From contig JAUJNL010000053.1 of the NCBI GenBank assembly GCA_030448185.1, positions 1-42,303 on the forward strand: a DNA stretch of 42,303 nt, in the 5' to 3' direction. The notes beneath the pieces are model-generated. The model saw only the letters and a program-made list of their open reading frames with translations. It searched no databases and was not told the DNA's origin. Source of the stretch: Cytophagales bacterium. Its GTDB lineage: Bacteria; Bacteroidota; Bacteroidia; Cytophagales; 172606-1. The translations under genes and the position numbers were made by a program. Positions 1 to 8,410 of the stretch are shown one piece after another; the stretch's first letter is position 1; every line of letters begins with the position of its first letter.

Positions 1-422
1 AGGGCCGAATCGGCCTCGTTAATATACACCAGGGCTGAGATGGTATAAATCGTGAGCGGGCAGAGATTGGCAATCATCAGCCGGGCTATCTGGTGCTTTC
101 CTTTATGTAACAGCCACATGGAAAAAAGATATACGGCCATAGAGCCGACGCACATAAACACGGCCGGCTTACTTTCAGTGAATAACCATACGAACGGCAA
201 GGTCATAAGCATGTAGCCAATGGATACCCAATTGGCAAGCAAAATGCTTGTTTGCAGTTCAGCATCATACTCGGTACGTACTCCATTCCCCGAAATACGC
301 CGTATAAATCGTTTTAACAGCCACCACTGGGCTATCATATGCAGGTAATTATTGCGACCGGAAAATTCCGTATTCACTGATTGGACGGGCCGCTTATACG
401 TAGTAACTACAGGTTCATTCAT
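1..422 (-). CDS. Membrane protein, N-terminal part only (runs off the window)
   Basis: An open frame on the minus strand enters from the window edge and starts at the ATG whose A is base 422. Of the three overlapping ATGs here, the one at 426 meets TGA after three codons and the one at 418 meets TAG after three, so 422 is the only usable start. The visible 140 residues begin with a polar, basic stretch of about 55 residues. Three hydrophobic segments follow, roughly residues 67-88 (LLANWVSIGYMLMTLPFVWLF), 93-112 and 116-137. Such N-terminal multi-helix modules occur in Bacteroidota sensor kinases and nucleotide cyclases, but the output domain lies outside the window, so the function is not assigned. 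It is divergently placed from nothing else here and lies downstream of murB on the same strand. Confidence 0.6.
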   Translation of the reverse strand, partial: MNEPVVTTYKRPVQSVNTEFSGRNNYLHMIAQWWLLKRFIRRISGNGVRTEYDAELQTSILLANWVSIGYMLMTLPFVWLFTESKPAVFMCVGSMAVYLFSMWLLHKGKHQIARLMIANLCPLTIYTISALVYINEADSA

Positions 423-534
423 TCATTAAGTAACGGCTTTCTAAGCTGGTAGAGCCGGTAGGGTGTAGGGGTATAGAAATATATAGGGTTTATAATCTGA
501 TAAAGCTTTTATTTCCAACGCAAGAAGCTGAAAT

Positions 535-551
535 GGCAAAAGAATTTTGCC
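535..551 (-). terminator. Small hairpin downstream of murB
   Basis: A 7-bp perfect inverted repeat (GGCAAAA, 3-nt loop, TTTTGCC) lies 22 bases beyond the murB stop codon. It could be a weak terminator, but it has no clear run of T on the murB side, so the call is tentative. Confidence 0.25.
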
Positions 552-572
552 GATCAGGCTGACTGGTATTTA

Positions 573-1592
573 TCAGACAATGTTTACTTCCGGATGTAGC
601 CGGATGCCAAATTTCTCTTCCACGGAGTGCTGTACGGCTTGGGCTAGTTGGTATATATCGTTACCAGTTGCGCCGCCATGATTAACCAACACCAGTGCCT
701 GGTCCTTATGCACGCCTGCCTGTCTGACCTGACGTCCTTTCCAGCCACATTGTTCAATCAGCCAGCCGGCGGGTACTTTCACCGTTGCATCGGAGGTTAT
801 ATAACCAGGCATAGTAGCGTACTGTTCTTTTAAAGCCTCGTATTGCGCTTTGGGTATTTCGGGGTTTTTGAAGAAACTTCCGGCATTCCCGATTTTAACC
901 GGGTCAGGCAGTTTGCTCCGGCGAATATGGCATACGGCTTCACTTACTGCTGCCAGGGAGAGCTCCTCAACCTTCATTTCGCGGAGTGTATCCCTGATGG
1001 CGCCGTAGGAAACGTTGAATGCTGGTATCTTGCTCAACCGGAAGTCTACGTGGGTAATAATGTATTGCCCCTTTAATTCATTCTTAAATACGCTATCCCG
1101 GTAGCCAAATTTACATTCTTCGTTACTGAAATGACGAAGTTCCGCAGTTTGCAGGTGTACTGCTGTCACCCCGGTTATTGTCTCCCGTACCTCTACTCCG
1201 TAGGCGCCGATATTCTGAATTGGAGTAGCGCCAACCGTGCCCGGAATAAGCGAAAGGTTCTCGACCCCGGCATACCTATGCCTGATACAAAACATAACGA
1301 AATCATGCCAGTTTACGCCGGCTCCGGCACGCAGGGTAGTATATTCAACTGTATCTTCCTTTACTTCAATCCCACCAATTGTGATTTTGATCACTAATTT
1401 GTCAACAAACTGAGAGACCAGCAGTACATTGCTTCCGCCACCGAGCATTAATTTGGGTACGTCCTTCCAGTGAACATCCCGCAATAGCTCCTGCAACTCG
1501 CTGATGTTTGCTACTTCCGCAAAATACCGTGCTTGTGCTGCAATACCGAAGGTGTTATAAGGTAGCAGGGAAACGTTCTCAGTAACAGTCAT
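573..1592 (-). CDS. murB: UDP-N-acetylenolpyruvoylglucosamine reductase
   Basis: MurB is the FAD enzyme that reduces UDP-N-acetylglucosamine enolpyruvate with NADPH to UDP-N-acetylmuramate, the second committed step of cytoplasmic peptidoglycan precursor synthesis. The 339 residues match the E. coli-type (type I) enzyme in length. Visible motifs in order: NTFGI near the start (residues 14-18), the FAD-binding stretch MLGGGSNVLL (about 49-58), LSLIPGTVGATPIQNIGAYG (about 114-133), YRDSVFK (about 164-170), the catalytic serine loop GNAGSFFKNP (about 238-247), NHGGATGNDI and the C-terminal LHPEVNIV carrying the catalytic glutamate. The ATG at 1592 gives the expected N-terminus. It is a monocistronic-looking gene between mutS2 (220 bp upstream, same strand) and the partial membrane protein. 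Confidence 0.97.
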   Translation of the reverse strand: MTVTENVSLLPYNTFGIAAQARYFAEVANISELQELLRDVHWKDVPKLMLGGGSNVLLVSQFVDKLVIKITIGGIEVKEDTVEYTTLRAGAGVNWHDFVMFCIRHRYAGVENLSLIPGTVGATPIQNIGAYGVEVRETITGVTAVHLQTAELRHFSNEECKFGYRDSVFKNELKGQYIITHVDFRLSKIPAFNVSYGAIRDTLREMKVEELSLAAVSEAVCHIRRSKLPDPVKIGNAGSFFKNPEIPKAQYEALKEQYATMPGYITSDATVKVPAGWLIEQCGWKGRQVRQAGVHKDQALVLVNHGGATGNDIYQLAQAVQHSVEEKFGIRLHPEVNIV

Positions 1593-1811
1593 TTATACTC
1601 TTAAAAGCGTTGATAAGCTCCATTATTGAAGGTACTTAATCAGCTATTTCAGCAATTCGGAAATTTGCTAAAGTTTCTGGTTTTTGAGAGAAAGTACTTC
1701 GATAAGGGATGCTCATTAAAAGTAAAATTACCATAACTTTTTTTGGGTACCTACACGTAATTGGACTAGAGGGCTGCTAATTACTGGTTTAAAGTACACA
1801 TGTAATATGTT

Positions 1812-4226
1812 TCAGGAATTCATTTTGATAATAGTTACCCCGGCACCACCGCGGTCGGCGTGTTCATCCTCTAATGACTTCACCTGCTTGTAGTTACGCA
1901 AATGGCTCCGGACCAGATTGCGCAGTATACCGTCTCCTTTACCATGCACGATACGCAGTTCGGGAGATCCCACCAGAATGGCATTATCAATAAAGTTGTC
2001 TACCTCCTGCAGTGCTTCTTCGCCCCGCTTGCCCCGCAGATCCAGCTGGTAGCTGAAGTTATTCATTTTCTCGTTTAGGTCTACGCCCCGCAGCCGCGGA
2101 GGGGTGTTCTCTACCGTATGTGCCCGGTACTCCTTGCGGCTGATCTTCTCCAGCCGGTTTAGCTTTACATTGGACTTTAGTTCGCCAATACCAATGAGGG
2201 CCTCCTTACCTTTAAGGTTGATATCCAGTACTTCGCCCACTGCCGATTGTCCTTTGATCCGTACCAGGTCGCCCACCCCAATGTCGCCTCCGATCACCTT
2301 GATTTCGAGAGCTTCTTCTACCGGGGCTGGTGGTACATACTCGGGCTTCAATGATGATTCAAACACCTGCAATTCACGGCGTAGCTCTTTGGTTTCTTCT
2401 TTTTGCGCCTGTTTTTCGCGGATTTCCCGAATGGTGCTTTCAATTCGCTGGTTGGTGTCCTTGAGCAGTTTTTTGGCTTCTTCCTTGGCTTGGTTCAGGA
2501 TTTTCTTCCGTTCGGTATCCAGATAACTCTTCAATTCATTGTACTCTTTCAGAGTCTGGTTCAGTTGCTTATCCTTCTGGGCCATTTCCTGATTTCTGGT
2601 TGCCATTTGCCGCTTTTCCTTTTCCAGGTCGCGGAGCATCTTATCAAAATTTACCTGCCCCTGTCCTACCTTTTCTTTGGCAGTAGCAATAATTTCTTTT
2701 GGCAAGCCGATCTTATGCGCAATTTCAAAGGCAAATGAACTACCAGGCTGGCCCATTTCCAATTGGTACAGAGGTTCCAAGTGTTCCGTGTCAAAACGCA
2801 TGGCTCCATTTAGTACGCCTTCCGTACGGTCAGCAAATGATTTCAGATTGGCGTAGTGCGTATTGATTACCCCGAAAGCCTTGGTTTGATTCAGTCCTTC
2901 CAGAATAGATTCGGCAATGGCGCCGCCCATGCCGGGTTCCGTGCCTGTACCAAATTCATCAATCAGGAACAGGGTATGTTTGCCGGCCATTTTCAGAAAA
3001 TGCTTCATATTCGTCAGGTGCGACGAGTAGGTACTCAGGTCATTTTCCAATGACTGTTCGTCCCCAATATCCATGAAAAGGTCCTTGAACAAGCCCATTT
3101 TCGAATCTTCTCCTACACTAACCAGTAAACCGCACTGAAACATGTATTGAGTTAATCCCACTGTTTTCAGGGCAATGGATTTACCACCGGCGTTAGGGCC
3201 GGAAATGACCAGAATACGCCGGTTGTGGTCCAGGCGAATATTCAGCGGTACTACCGTTTTACCCTGTTTCTTGAAAGACAGTGTCAGCAAGGCATGCCGG
3301 GCATTGTCCCATTGAATAAGCGACTGCTTAACAAAAGCCGGATTAATGGCCTCGGTTTGAATGGCAAATTTGGCCTTGGCGCGGATAAAATCCATCAGGC
3401 CAAGGAACGTGTAGGCTCGGCGTAGGGCAGGAACAAAAGGCCGTAGTTTTCCCGTAACCTCCGTGAGAATACGAATAATCTCCCTCCGTTCACGGTAGCC
3501 TAGTTCGGCAATCTCGTTGTTGATATCCAGTACTTCGGCAGGTTCCAGAAAAATGGTTTGGCCGGTAGCCGACTCATCCTGGACAAAGCCTTTGATGCGC
3601 CGTTTATATTCGGCACTTACCGGAATCACCATCCGTCCGTTACGGATGGTGATGGAGGCGTCATCAGCCGTGTAGCCCTGGCTTTTGGCCTGTCGTAAAA
3701 TACTATCCAGGGTTTTGCGAAGATTAGCCTGCTCAGCCAGCATCTGACGACGGATGGCCTGCAATTCGGGTGAAGCGTCGTCGCGGAGCTTGCCCCGGTC
3801 ATCTACGATTCGGTCAATGGTTTTGAGCAGATTAAAGTCTACTTCCACGATCTTGCTCAGTTCACGTAGCTGAGGATACAGTGATTCGTCTTTTTGCTCA
3901 AAGAAGCGCAGACAGTCATGAATGGTCTTTAGCGACAACTTTACTTCGAAAAGTTCCTCCTCAGTCAGAAATGCCCCTTCTACCGCTGCCTTGCTCAGGT
4001 GACCATGTACATCAATATAATTACTGGCGGGAAAGCTTTCTCCGGATTGCAGAATATATTTGAACTCAGCCGTCTGCCGGACGAGTTTATCAATCAAATC
4101 AAAATCTGACGAGAACCGCATTTTGTCCACTACTGTCTGTCCCAGCGGGCTGATACAGGCTGCCTTCAGGTGTTCGCGGATTTTTATCAAAACCAATTTT
4201 TGTTCTATCGTGTTTGGGTAAAGCAT
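1812..4226 (-). CDS. mutS2: MutS2 family ATPase/endonuclease with Smr domain
   Basis: MutS2 is a MutS homologue without the mismatch-recognition domain. In studied bacteria it suppresses homologous recombination or acts on collided ribosomes. The order is: core/clamp helices (residues 1 to about 300); ATPase domain with Walker A GPNAGGKS (about 341-348) and Walker B TLFLIDEFGTGTEP; a long charged coiled coil (about 500-620); a small KOW-like beta domain; and a C-terminal Smr nuclease domain with LDLRG and the HGKGDGILR motif in the last 80 residues. The frame is open to an ATG at 4277, but the ATG at 4226 (MLYPNTIEQKL) matches the usual N-terminus and gives 804 residues. The first 17 codons of the longer form look non-coding. 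The gene is intact, unlike several neighbours. Confidence 0.95.
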   Translation of the reverse strand: MLYPNTIEQKLVLIKIREHLKAACISPLGQTVVDKMRFSSDFDLIDKLVRQTAEFKYILQSGESFPASNYIDVHGHLSKAAVEGAFLTEEELFEVKLSLKTIHDCLRFFEQKDESLYPQLRELSKIVEVDFNLLKTIDRIVDDRGKLRDDASPELQAIRRQMLAEQANLRKTLDSILRQAKSQGYTADDASITIRNGRMVIPVSAEYKRRIKGFVQDESATGQTIFLEPAEVLDINNEIAELGYRERREIIRILTEVTGKLRPFVPALRRAYTFLGLMDFIRAKAKFAIQTEAINPAFVKQSLIQWDNARHALLTLSFKKQGKTVVPLNIRLDHNRRILVISGPNAGGKSIALKTVGLTQYMFQCGLLVSVGEDSKMGLFKDLFMDIGDEQSLENDLSTYSSHLTNMKHFLKMAGKHTLFLIDEFGTGTEPGMGGAIAESILEGLNQTKAFGVINTHYANLKSFADRTEGVLNGAMRFDTEHLEPLYQLEMGQPGSSFAFEIAHKIGLPKEIIATAKEKVGQGQVNFDKMLRDLEKEKRQMATRNQEMAQKDKQLNQTLKEYNELKSYLDTERKKILNQAKEEAKKLLKDTNQRIESTIREIREKQAQKEETKELRRELQVFESSLKPEYVPPAPVEEALEIKVIGGDIGVGDLVRIKGQSAVGEVLDINLKGKEALIGIGELKSNVKLNRLEKISRKEYRAHTVENTPPRLRGVDLNEKMNNFSYQLDLRGKRGEEALQEVDNFIDNAILVGSPELRIVHGKGDGILRNLVRSHLRNYKQVKSLEDEHADRGGAGVTIIKMNS

Positions 4227-4329
4227 TATATCTATGTCTTGTATCGGGCTTGGTGTGTAAAATAATTGTGATAACAATCATCTGAATTGGCTAAATCACG
4301 CCTTTTTTACAACATCAAACCACTGTTCT

Positions 4330-4671
4330 TCATTCCGTTTTAACTAAATTCTCCTTCAGGCTGAGGCTATCTACCACGGCAGCATAAATTTCGTCCAGGT
4401 ACTTGGTGTTTTCCAGGTAGAAATTATAGCTTTTATTATAAGCCGTGGAATCTACCCTGTGCTTACGGAAAACGTCCTCTTTCATAGACTTATACAAGAC
4501 CTGCATAGAATCTACGGAATGCAGTCCCATAGATCCCACTTTGGCTTCGGCAATATGAATATCAACCAGGATAGCAATCATTTTATCCTTTGGAATAGTC
4601 CCGGGAGGAGGCTCGGGAGGCTGTACGCAGGCAGTTGCCACCACTAGCAGACTGAAGATTATCTTTTTCAC
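4330..4671 (-). CDS. DUF4296 domain lipoprotein
   Basis: A small predicted lipoprotein. Starting from the GTG at 4671 gives VKKIIFSLLVVATACVQPP, a signal peptide with lipobox VATAC; the cysteine would be lipidated and the protein anchored in a membrane. The longer open frame back to 4746 adds 25 residues that are translated word-repeat DNA (see 4698-4856), so the GTG start is preferred. The mature part is about 95 residues and helical. It carries the DUF4296 signature: a proline-rich linker, then KMIAILVDIHIAEAKV and a repeated pattern ending in YAAVVDSLSL. The family is widespread in Bacteroidota and has no established function. It lies 53 bp upstream of the longer mutS2 start, on the same strand. 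Confidence 0.8.
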   Translation of the reverse strand: MKKIIFSLLVVATACVQPPEPPPGTIPKDKMIAILVDIHIAEAKVGSMGLHSVDSMQVLYKSMKEDVFRKHRVDSTAYNKSYNFYLENTKYLDEIYAAVVDSLSLKENLVKTE

Positions 4672-4697
4672 GTTGTAAAGGTAAATAATGAATGTGG

Positions 4698-4856
4698 GAT
4701 GTCGGAATGTGGATTTCGGATGTTCTCTGTAATAGATGGGTACCATGTGCGATTGCCGATATGCAACTACCCCACTTAATTTATATCATCAATCGCACAT
4801 CCTGTCCACTGCTGCTGCCATTTTCTTCCAACTTCCGATATCCGCACTCCGACATC
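4698..4856. repeat. Inverted pair of heptamer-like word repeats
   Basis: Words of the type GGATGTC / GAATGTG / GGATTTC are strung together at 4689-4725. They reappear inverted at 4834-4856. The 23-base arms 4698-4720 and 4834-4856 match at 20 positions. A second inverted pair, TGCGATTG (4748-4755) and CAATCGCA (4790-4797), lies inside. The block fills the divergent gap between the DUF4296 gene and the DUF58 gene. Confidence 0.7.
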
Positions 4857-4859
4857 GTT

Positions 4860-4871
4860 TTGCTACCTTTG
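4860..4871 (+). promoter_or_regulatory. Possible Bacteroidota -7 promoter element
   Basis: TTGCTACCTTTG contains TACCTTTG, a match to the Bacteroidota -7 consensus TAnnTTTG. It sits 26 bases before the DUF58 start codon. The same 11-mer TTGCTACCTTT occurs at 40847-40857 before another gene. No convincing -33 TTTG is seen at the usual spacing. Confidence 0.4.
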
Positions 4872-4897
4872 ACTCTAAAATCATTCCAATTTCATTG

Positions 4898-5776
4898 ATG
4901 AAGGAAGTTTTATCCCGGCTCCGCAAATACGAGATTCGGATCCGTAAAGCGGTAAATGCCCAAATGCGGGGTGATTACCATTCGGTATTCAAGGGTTCGG
5001 GCCTGGAGTTTGACGATGTACGGGCTTACCAGTCTGGGGATGACATTCGTACGATTGACTGGAACGTGAGTGCCAAAGGGCATGGTACGTTTGTGAAGTT
5101 GTTCCGGGAGGAAAAAGAACAGACCGTATTTTTTCTGGTTGACGTGAGTGCTTCGCAGGATATTGGCCGTCAGCAGACCAAAATGGATCTGGCTAAAGAC
5201 ATTTGCGGCGTACTGGCCTTATCCGCCATTAAGGAGAACAGCCAGGTAGGGCTTATCTGTTACTCAGATCAGAAGGAGAAATACATGAAGCCGGCTAAAG
5301 GTTTTAAGCATGGTTACGAGCTGCTACTGAACTTATTCCAGTTAGAGCCCCAGTCTATCCGCACCGATCTGACTAAAGCGATTAGTTTTGCGCACAAAAT
5401 GCTCAAGCGACGTAGCGTAATTATATTCATCTCTGACTTTCTGGACGAGAATTATGAATCAGACCTGAAAGCACTAGCCCGTAAGCATGACCTGGTTACC
5501 ATTCTCTTGCTGGACCAACGGGAAATAAACCCACCCAAACTAGGCATCATTCCTATATTTGACCGCGAAACCCGCCGCACTATCTGGATGAATACTTCCT
5601 CAAGTAAGTTTCAGCAGCATTGTCAGCAGGATTTTCAGGAGCGGCAGTCCAAGCTAGAGAAAATTTCCCGCCAGAACGGAGCCAATTATCTTACCGTGCG
5701 GACGGGGGAAGATTTTGTTCCGCCACTGATCAGACTGTTTAAAGTCAGAAATCTGCGAACCAATACAAAAAATTAA
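4898..5776 (+). CDS. DUF58 domain-containing protein
   Basis: A 292-residue DUF58 protein, a von Willebrand-like fold that is a standard partner of MoxR ATPases and Bat proteins. The start is the ATG at 4898 (MKEVLSRLRKYEIRIRK). The open frame extends upstream to 4736, but only through word-repeat DNA. Recognisable parts are the N-terminal signature GDYHSVFKGSGLEFDDVRAY (about residues 24-43), DDIRTIDWNVSAKGHGTFVK, a MIDAS-like DVSAS (about 82-86), and the strand RRSVIIFISDFLDENYESDL. No membrane helix is present, so it is probably cytoplasmic. It is the first gene of a three-gene plus-strand set with the BatD-like and BatA-like genes. The matching MoxR gene is about 32 kb away at 36687. Confidence 0.88.
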   Translation: MKEVLSRLRKYEIRIRKAVNAQMRGDYHSVFKGSGLEFDDVRAYQSGDDIRTIDWNVSAKGHGTFVKLFREEKEQTVFFLVDVSASQDIGRQQTKMDLAKDICGVLALSAIKENSQVGLICYSDQKEKYMKPAKGFKHGYELLLNLFQLEPQSIRTDLTKAISFAHKMLKRRSVIIFISDFLDENYESDLKALARKHDLVTILLLDQREINPPKLGIIPIFDRETRRTIWMNTSSSKFQQHCQQDFQERQSKLEKISRQNGANYLTVRTGEDFVPPLIRLFKVRNLRTNTKN

Positions 5777-5816
5777 CTTGTTTACTCAAGGCTGGATGTT
5801 TAATGCTAAAGCGTAA

Positions 5817-6846
5817 ATGAAGATCTACCGTCTTGCTTCTTTGGTTCTTAATTTTCGTCTGACTCATTTATTATTTACCCTTAAGCGTCTACCCGGTTGC
5901 AGCGTTACTGCAATAAGGTGGCTGATTTGGACGGGTACTCTTTGTATGATTGGTCCGGTGGGCTACACGCAACGCATCTTTACCCCTACCCCGAAATGGC
6001 AACTGCAAGGACAGTTTCTGTCTGACAGCGTTAAGATTGGCCAGCCAATCCGGTATGCCCTTACGCTTAAGCATTCAAGCCGCATCGAGGTAATCTTCCC
6101 GGATTCGTCTTATAGATTCTCTCCCTTTGAATTCGCCGGCAAGCAGTTTTTTCCAACCCGTACCAATGAGAAAGGAATAAGCATTGATAGTGCCGTATAC
6201 ATCCTGACAACTTTTTCCATTGATAGTATTCAGTCGTTATCGGTGCCGGTTTACATAGCCGGCCAGCGGGATTGCACCTTGGTATTTACCGAATATGATT
6301 CTGTCCTATTGCACCAGCTTATCCGTAAGCCCTCCCATGAGCTGGGGTTGAAGGTAAATACAGTCTATGTACCAGTACCTCAGCAAACCAATTATCTTTT
6401 TGTAGCAATAGTAATGGGTGCTATACTATCTTGTGGCTTGCTCATTTACGCATTGTTTGGGAAGCAGATCGGGAAACGGTACCGACTGTTCCGTATGGGT
6501 CGTCACACCACCGGGGATTTATGGGTTCTTACCAGCGGTTAATCAGGCGGCTACGTCAGCAGGCCGATGTAGCTACGGTAGAAAATGCAGTTATACTTTG
6601 GAAAGAATACATGGAATGGCTCGAAGAGAACCTTTCAGCACGTATACTACCAGGGAAATCATTGAAATTATCCCCGATCTCACGCTGGCCGAAGCCTTGC
6701 AGGATACGGACCGGGTTATCTACGCAAAAATGCCTTCGGTGAAACTTCTTTCCGTTCCGTGCAGGACTTTAGAGTACATTGCGGCCCACCGTTATCGTGA
6801 AAAACGAGCCCTCCTCGAAAGTCTGAAAGCCCGGGAAGTAGTGTAA
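5817..6846 (+). pseudogene. BatD-like membrane-anchored protein, frameshifted
   Basis: The 5' part (5817-6542) encodes a signal or anchor region, an extracytoplasmic beta-rich domain (KWQLQGQFLSDSVKIGQPIR onward), one transmembrane helix (about residues 192-214) and a basic stop-transfer end. The frame then stops at TAA 6540. The expected cytoplasmic tail continues in other frames: YQRLIRRLRQQADVATVENA (frame of 6500), then FSTYTTREIIEIIPD after a one-base loss at AACCTTT (about 6629). A probable loss near 6730 and gain near 6767 restore FRSVQD-LEYIAAHRYREKRA before the stop at 6846. The corrected protein of about 343 residues fits the gene normally found between DUF58 and BatA in Cytophagales. 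Whether the indels are real or sequencing errors cannot be decided here. The assignment to BatD is by context and topology rather than strong motifs. Confidence 0.65.
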
Positions 6847-6854
6847 TTAAATTG

Positions 6855-6922
6855 TAAATGTTAAGTGCTAAATGTTAAATGGTTACCCTTGCATTTAGTA
6901 TTCACCATTCACCATTTAGGAT
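6855..6922. repeat. Heptamer word repeat, TAAATGY family, inverted pair
   Basis: Words TAAATGT / TAAGTGC / TAAATGT / TAAATGG in one orientation (6855-6882) are followed by reverse-complement words (GCATTTAGTATTCACCATT and CCATTTAG, 6891-6922). Together they fill the gap between the BatD-like and BatA-like genes. Related blocks lie at 22997, 28645 and 40721. Confidence 0.7.
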
Positions 6923-6934
6923 TTGATTTAAATC

Positions 6935-7957
6935 ATGAGTTGGTCTTCACTGATATGGTTTGAGTGGGACACGTTAAAAGCTTTTAGCTGGGAACGGGTT
7001 TATTTTTTGTATGCAATACCATTTGTGCCAGTGCTTTTTCTACTTCGATGGTTATTTGTAGCCCGCTTCCGGCAGAAACTTCCCGTAGCTCTTCCTTCAC
7101 AACGGCTGCACTGGTCTCCCGTGGGCTTGCTACGTTTTATACCCGATCTATTGCTTGGCTCAGCTATCGTACTGACATTGGTAGCATTGGCCCGGCCGCA
7201 GCGGAACCAGCAAAGGATCGTAGTTTCCTCAGAGGGTATTGACATCGTGTTGGTGCTGGATGTTTCTGAATCGATGCTGGCTGAAGATTTTAAACCTAAC
7301 CGGCTGGAGGCAGCCAAACGGGTAGCCCGCAAATTTATTGAGGGCCGCTTACAAGACCGGATTGGCTTGGTACTGTTTGCCGGAGATGCTTTTTCACTGG
7401 CTCCACTCACCACTGACTATGCGTTGCTTAAAGGCCTGCTTAACGAAATACAACCCCGGATTGTAAGAACACCAGGCACCGCTATTGGGAGTGCGGTAGC
7501 CGTAGCAGTCAACCGTATGAAACAATCCACTTCTAAGTCAAAGGTAGCTATTCTGATCAGTGACGGTGATAACACCGCTGGCAGCCTGGACCCGCAGACT
7601 GCCGCTGAGTTAGCTCAGCTGTTTAAAATAAAGCTATATACTATTCTCGTAGGTCGGGAAGGGATGGTACCAGTACCGGTAAACGGCCAACTACAGTATG
7701 AGCAAAATACCATTGATGAGTCTACCCTGCGCCATATTGCCGAGACGGGAGCAGGTAAATTCTACCGGGCTCCCAACAGCCATACTTTGTTAGATGTATT
7801 TGGGGAAATTGACCGGCTCGAAAAAAGTAAAATTGAGGAAACACGCTTCCTCCAAACGGAGGATTTTTATACTAACTATCTCCGCTGGGCGGTAGTAATG
7901 CTGGTGCTCTGGATGCTGATCAAGGCTACCTTCATTAATAATGTGCTGGAAGATTAA
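6935..7957 (+). CDS. BatA-like von Willebrand factor type A protein
   Basis: A 340-residue membrane-anchored vWA protein of the BatA/BatB type. Helices lie near residues 22-42 and 65-85, then a vWA domain from about residue 103, then a C-terminal helix (about 315-335). The MIDAS metal site is complete: DVSES (DxSxS), the threonine in RTPGTAIGSA and the aspartate in LISDGDNTAG. The N-terminal PFVPVLFLLRW stretch is typical of BatA. Such proteins work with MoxR-family AAA+ ATPases in envelope stress or metal-loading processes that are poorly defined. No BatB or TPR (BatC/E) genes follow, so the set is partial. A minus-strand operon converges on it, with its last gene fragment 84 bp away. Confidence 0.88.
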   Translation: MSWSSLIWFEWDTLKAFSWERVYFLYAIPFVPVLFLLRWLFVARFRQKLPVALPSQRLHWSPVGLLRFIPDLLLGSAIVLTLVALARPQRNQQRIVVSSEGIDIVLVLDVSESMLAEDFKPNRLEAAKRVARKFIEGRLQDRIGLVLFAGDAFSLAPLTTDYALLKGLLNEIQPRIVRTPGTAIGSAVAVAVNRMKQSTSKSKVAILISDGDNTAGSLDPQTAAELAQLFKIKLYTILVGREGMVPVPVNGQLQYEQNTIDESTLRHIAETGAGKFYRAPNSHTLLDVFGEIDRLEKSKIEETRFLQTEDFYTNYLRWAVVMLVLWMLIKATFINNVLED

Positions 7958-8041
7958 TGGGCTTGCAGATGCTGGACAAGTCTTGGATTAGATAAATAGC
8001 CTGCCTCCTTGTTATGGTGTTATGTCTTCCAGCATAAAAAC

Positions 8042-8410
8042 TTAGAAGCTGACCACTTTATCCGTTAGGATAAAAGCGTTCATATCTGCATTCTTAATCA
8101 GTACACCCAATTTGTACTGGCGAGGTTTAAATTTTGCCCTTGGAATATACTGCACGAACCCTGAATAACTTAAATCGGGGTTATTGAAAAAGGTGGATAC
8201 ATCCGGACGAATAATAGGTGCTGCATCCAGTAAAAATTGGGTATCTTCTGCTTGCAGGACTAATTTTATTTGATTGCCCTTGGTCTTTTGCCCAATCACG
8301 TAAGCCCATCCATAGATTTTCACTCCATTAGTATCAGGTTCAATAGACTCTACATTGCAATGCACATTGCCAGTTTGGTTAGGCAGTTCGTTTAGTTTAG
8401 TGAAGTTAGC
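8042..8410 (-). pseudogene. C-terminal beta domain cut off from the GT-C enzyme by TGA
   Basis: This stretch is in exactly the same frame as the upstream membrane enzyme (8411-10177) and is separated from it only by the TGA at 8413-8411. Reading through gives a run of 122 open codons. The region holds a compact domain with IYGWAYVIGQ, IKLVLQ, RPDVSTFF, SGFVQYIP and YKLGVLIKN; this kind of domain is commonly seen at the end of Bacteroidota membrane glycosyltransferases. An independent start (GTG at 8365) would omit the first 15 conserved-looking residues, so a separate gene is less likely than a nonsense-interrupted one. The TGA could be a real mutation or a base-call error. Confidence 0.65.

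Noticed and set aside
4736..4897. Longer N-terminus for the DUF58 protein
   Set aside because: These 54 codons translate word-repeat DNA and include the putative promoter; the conserved protein begins at 4898.
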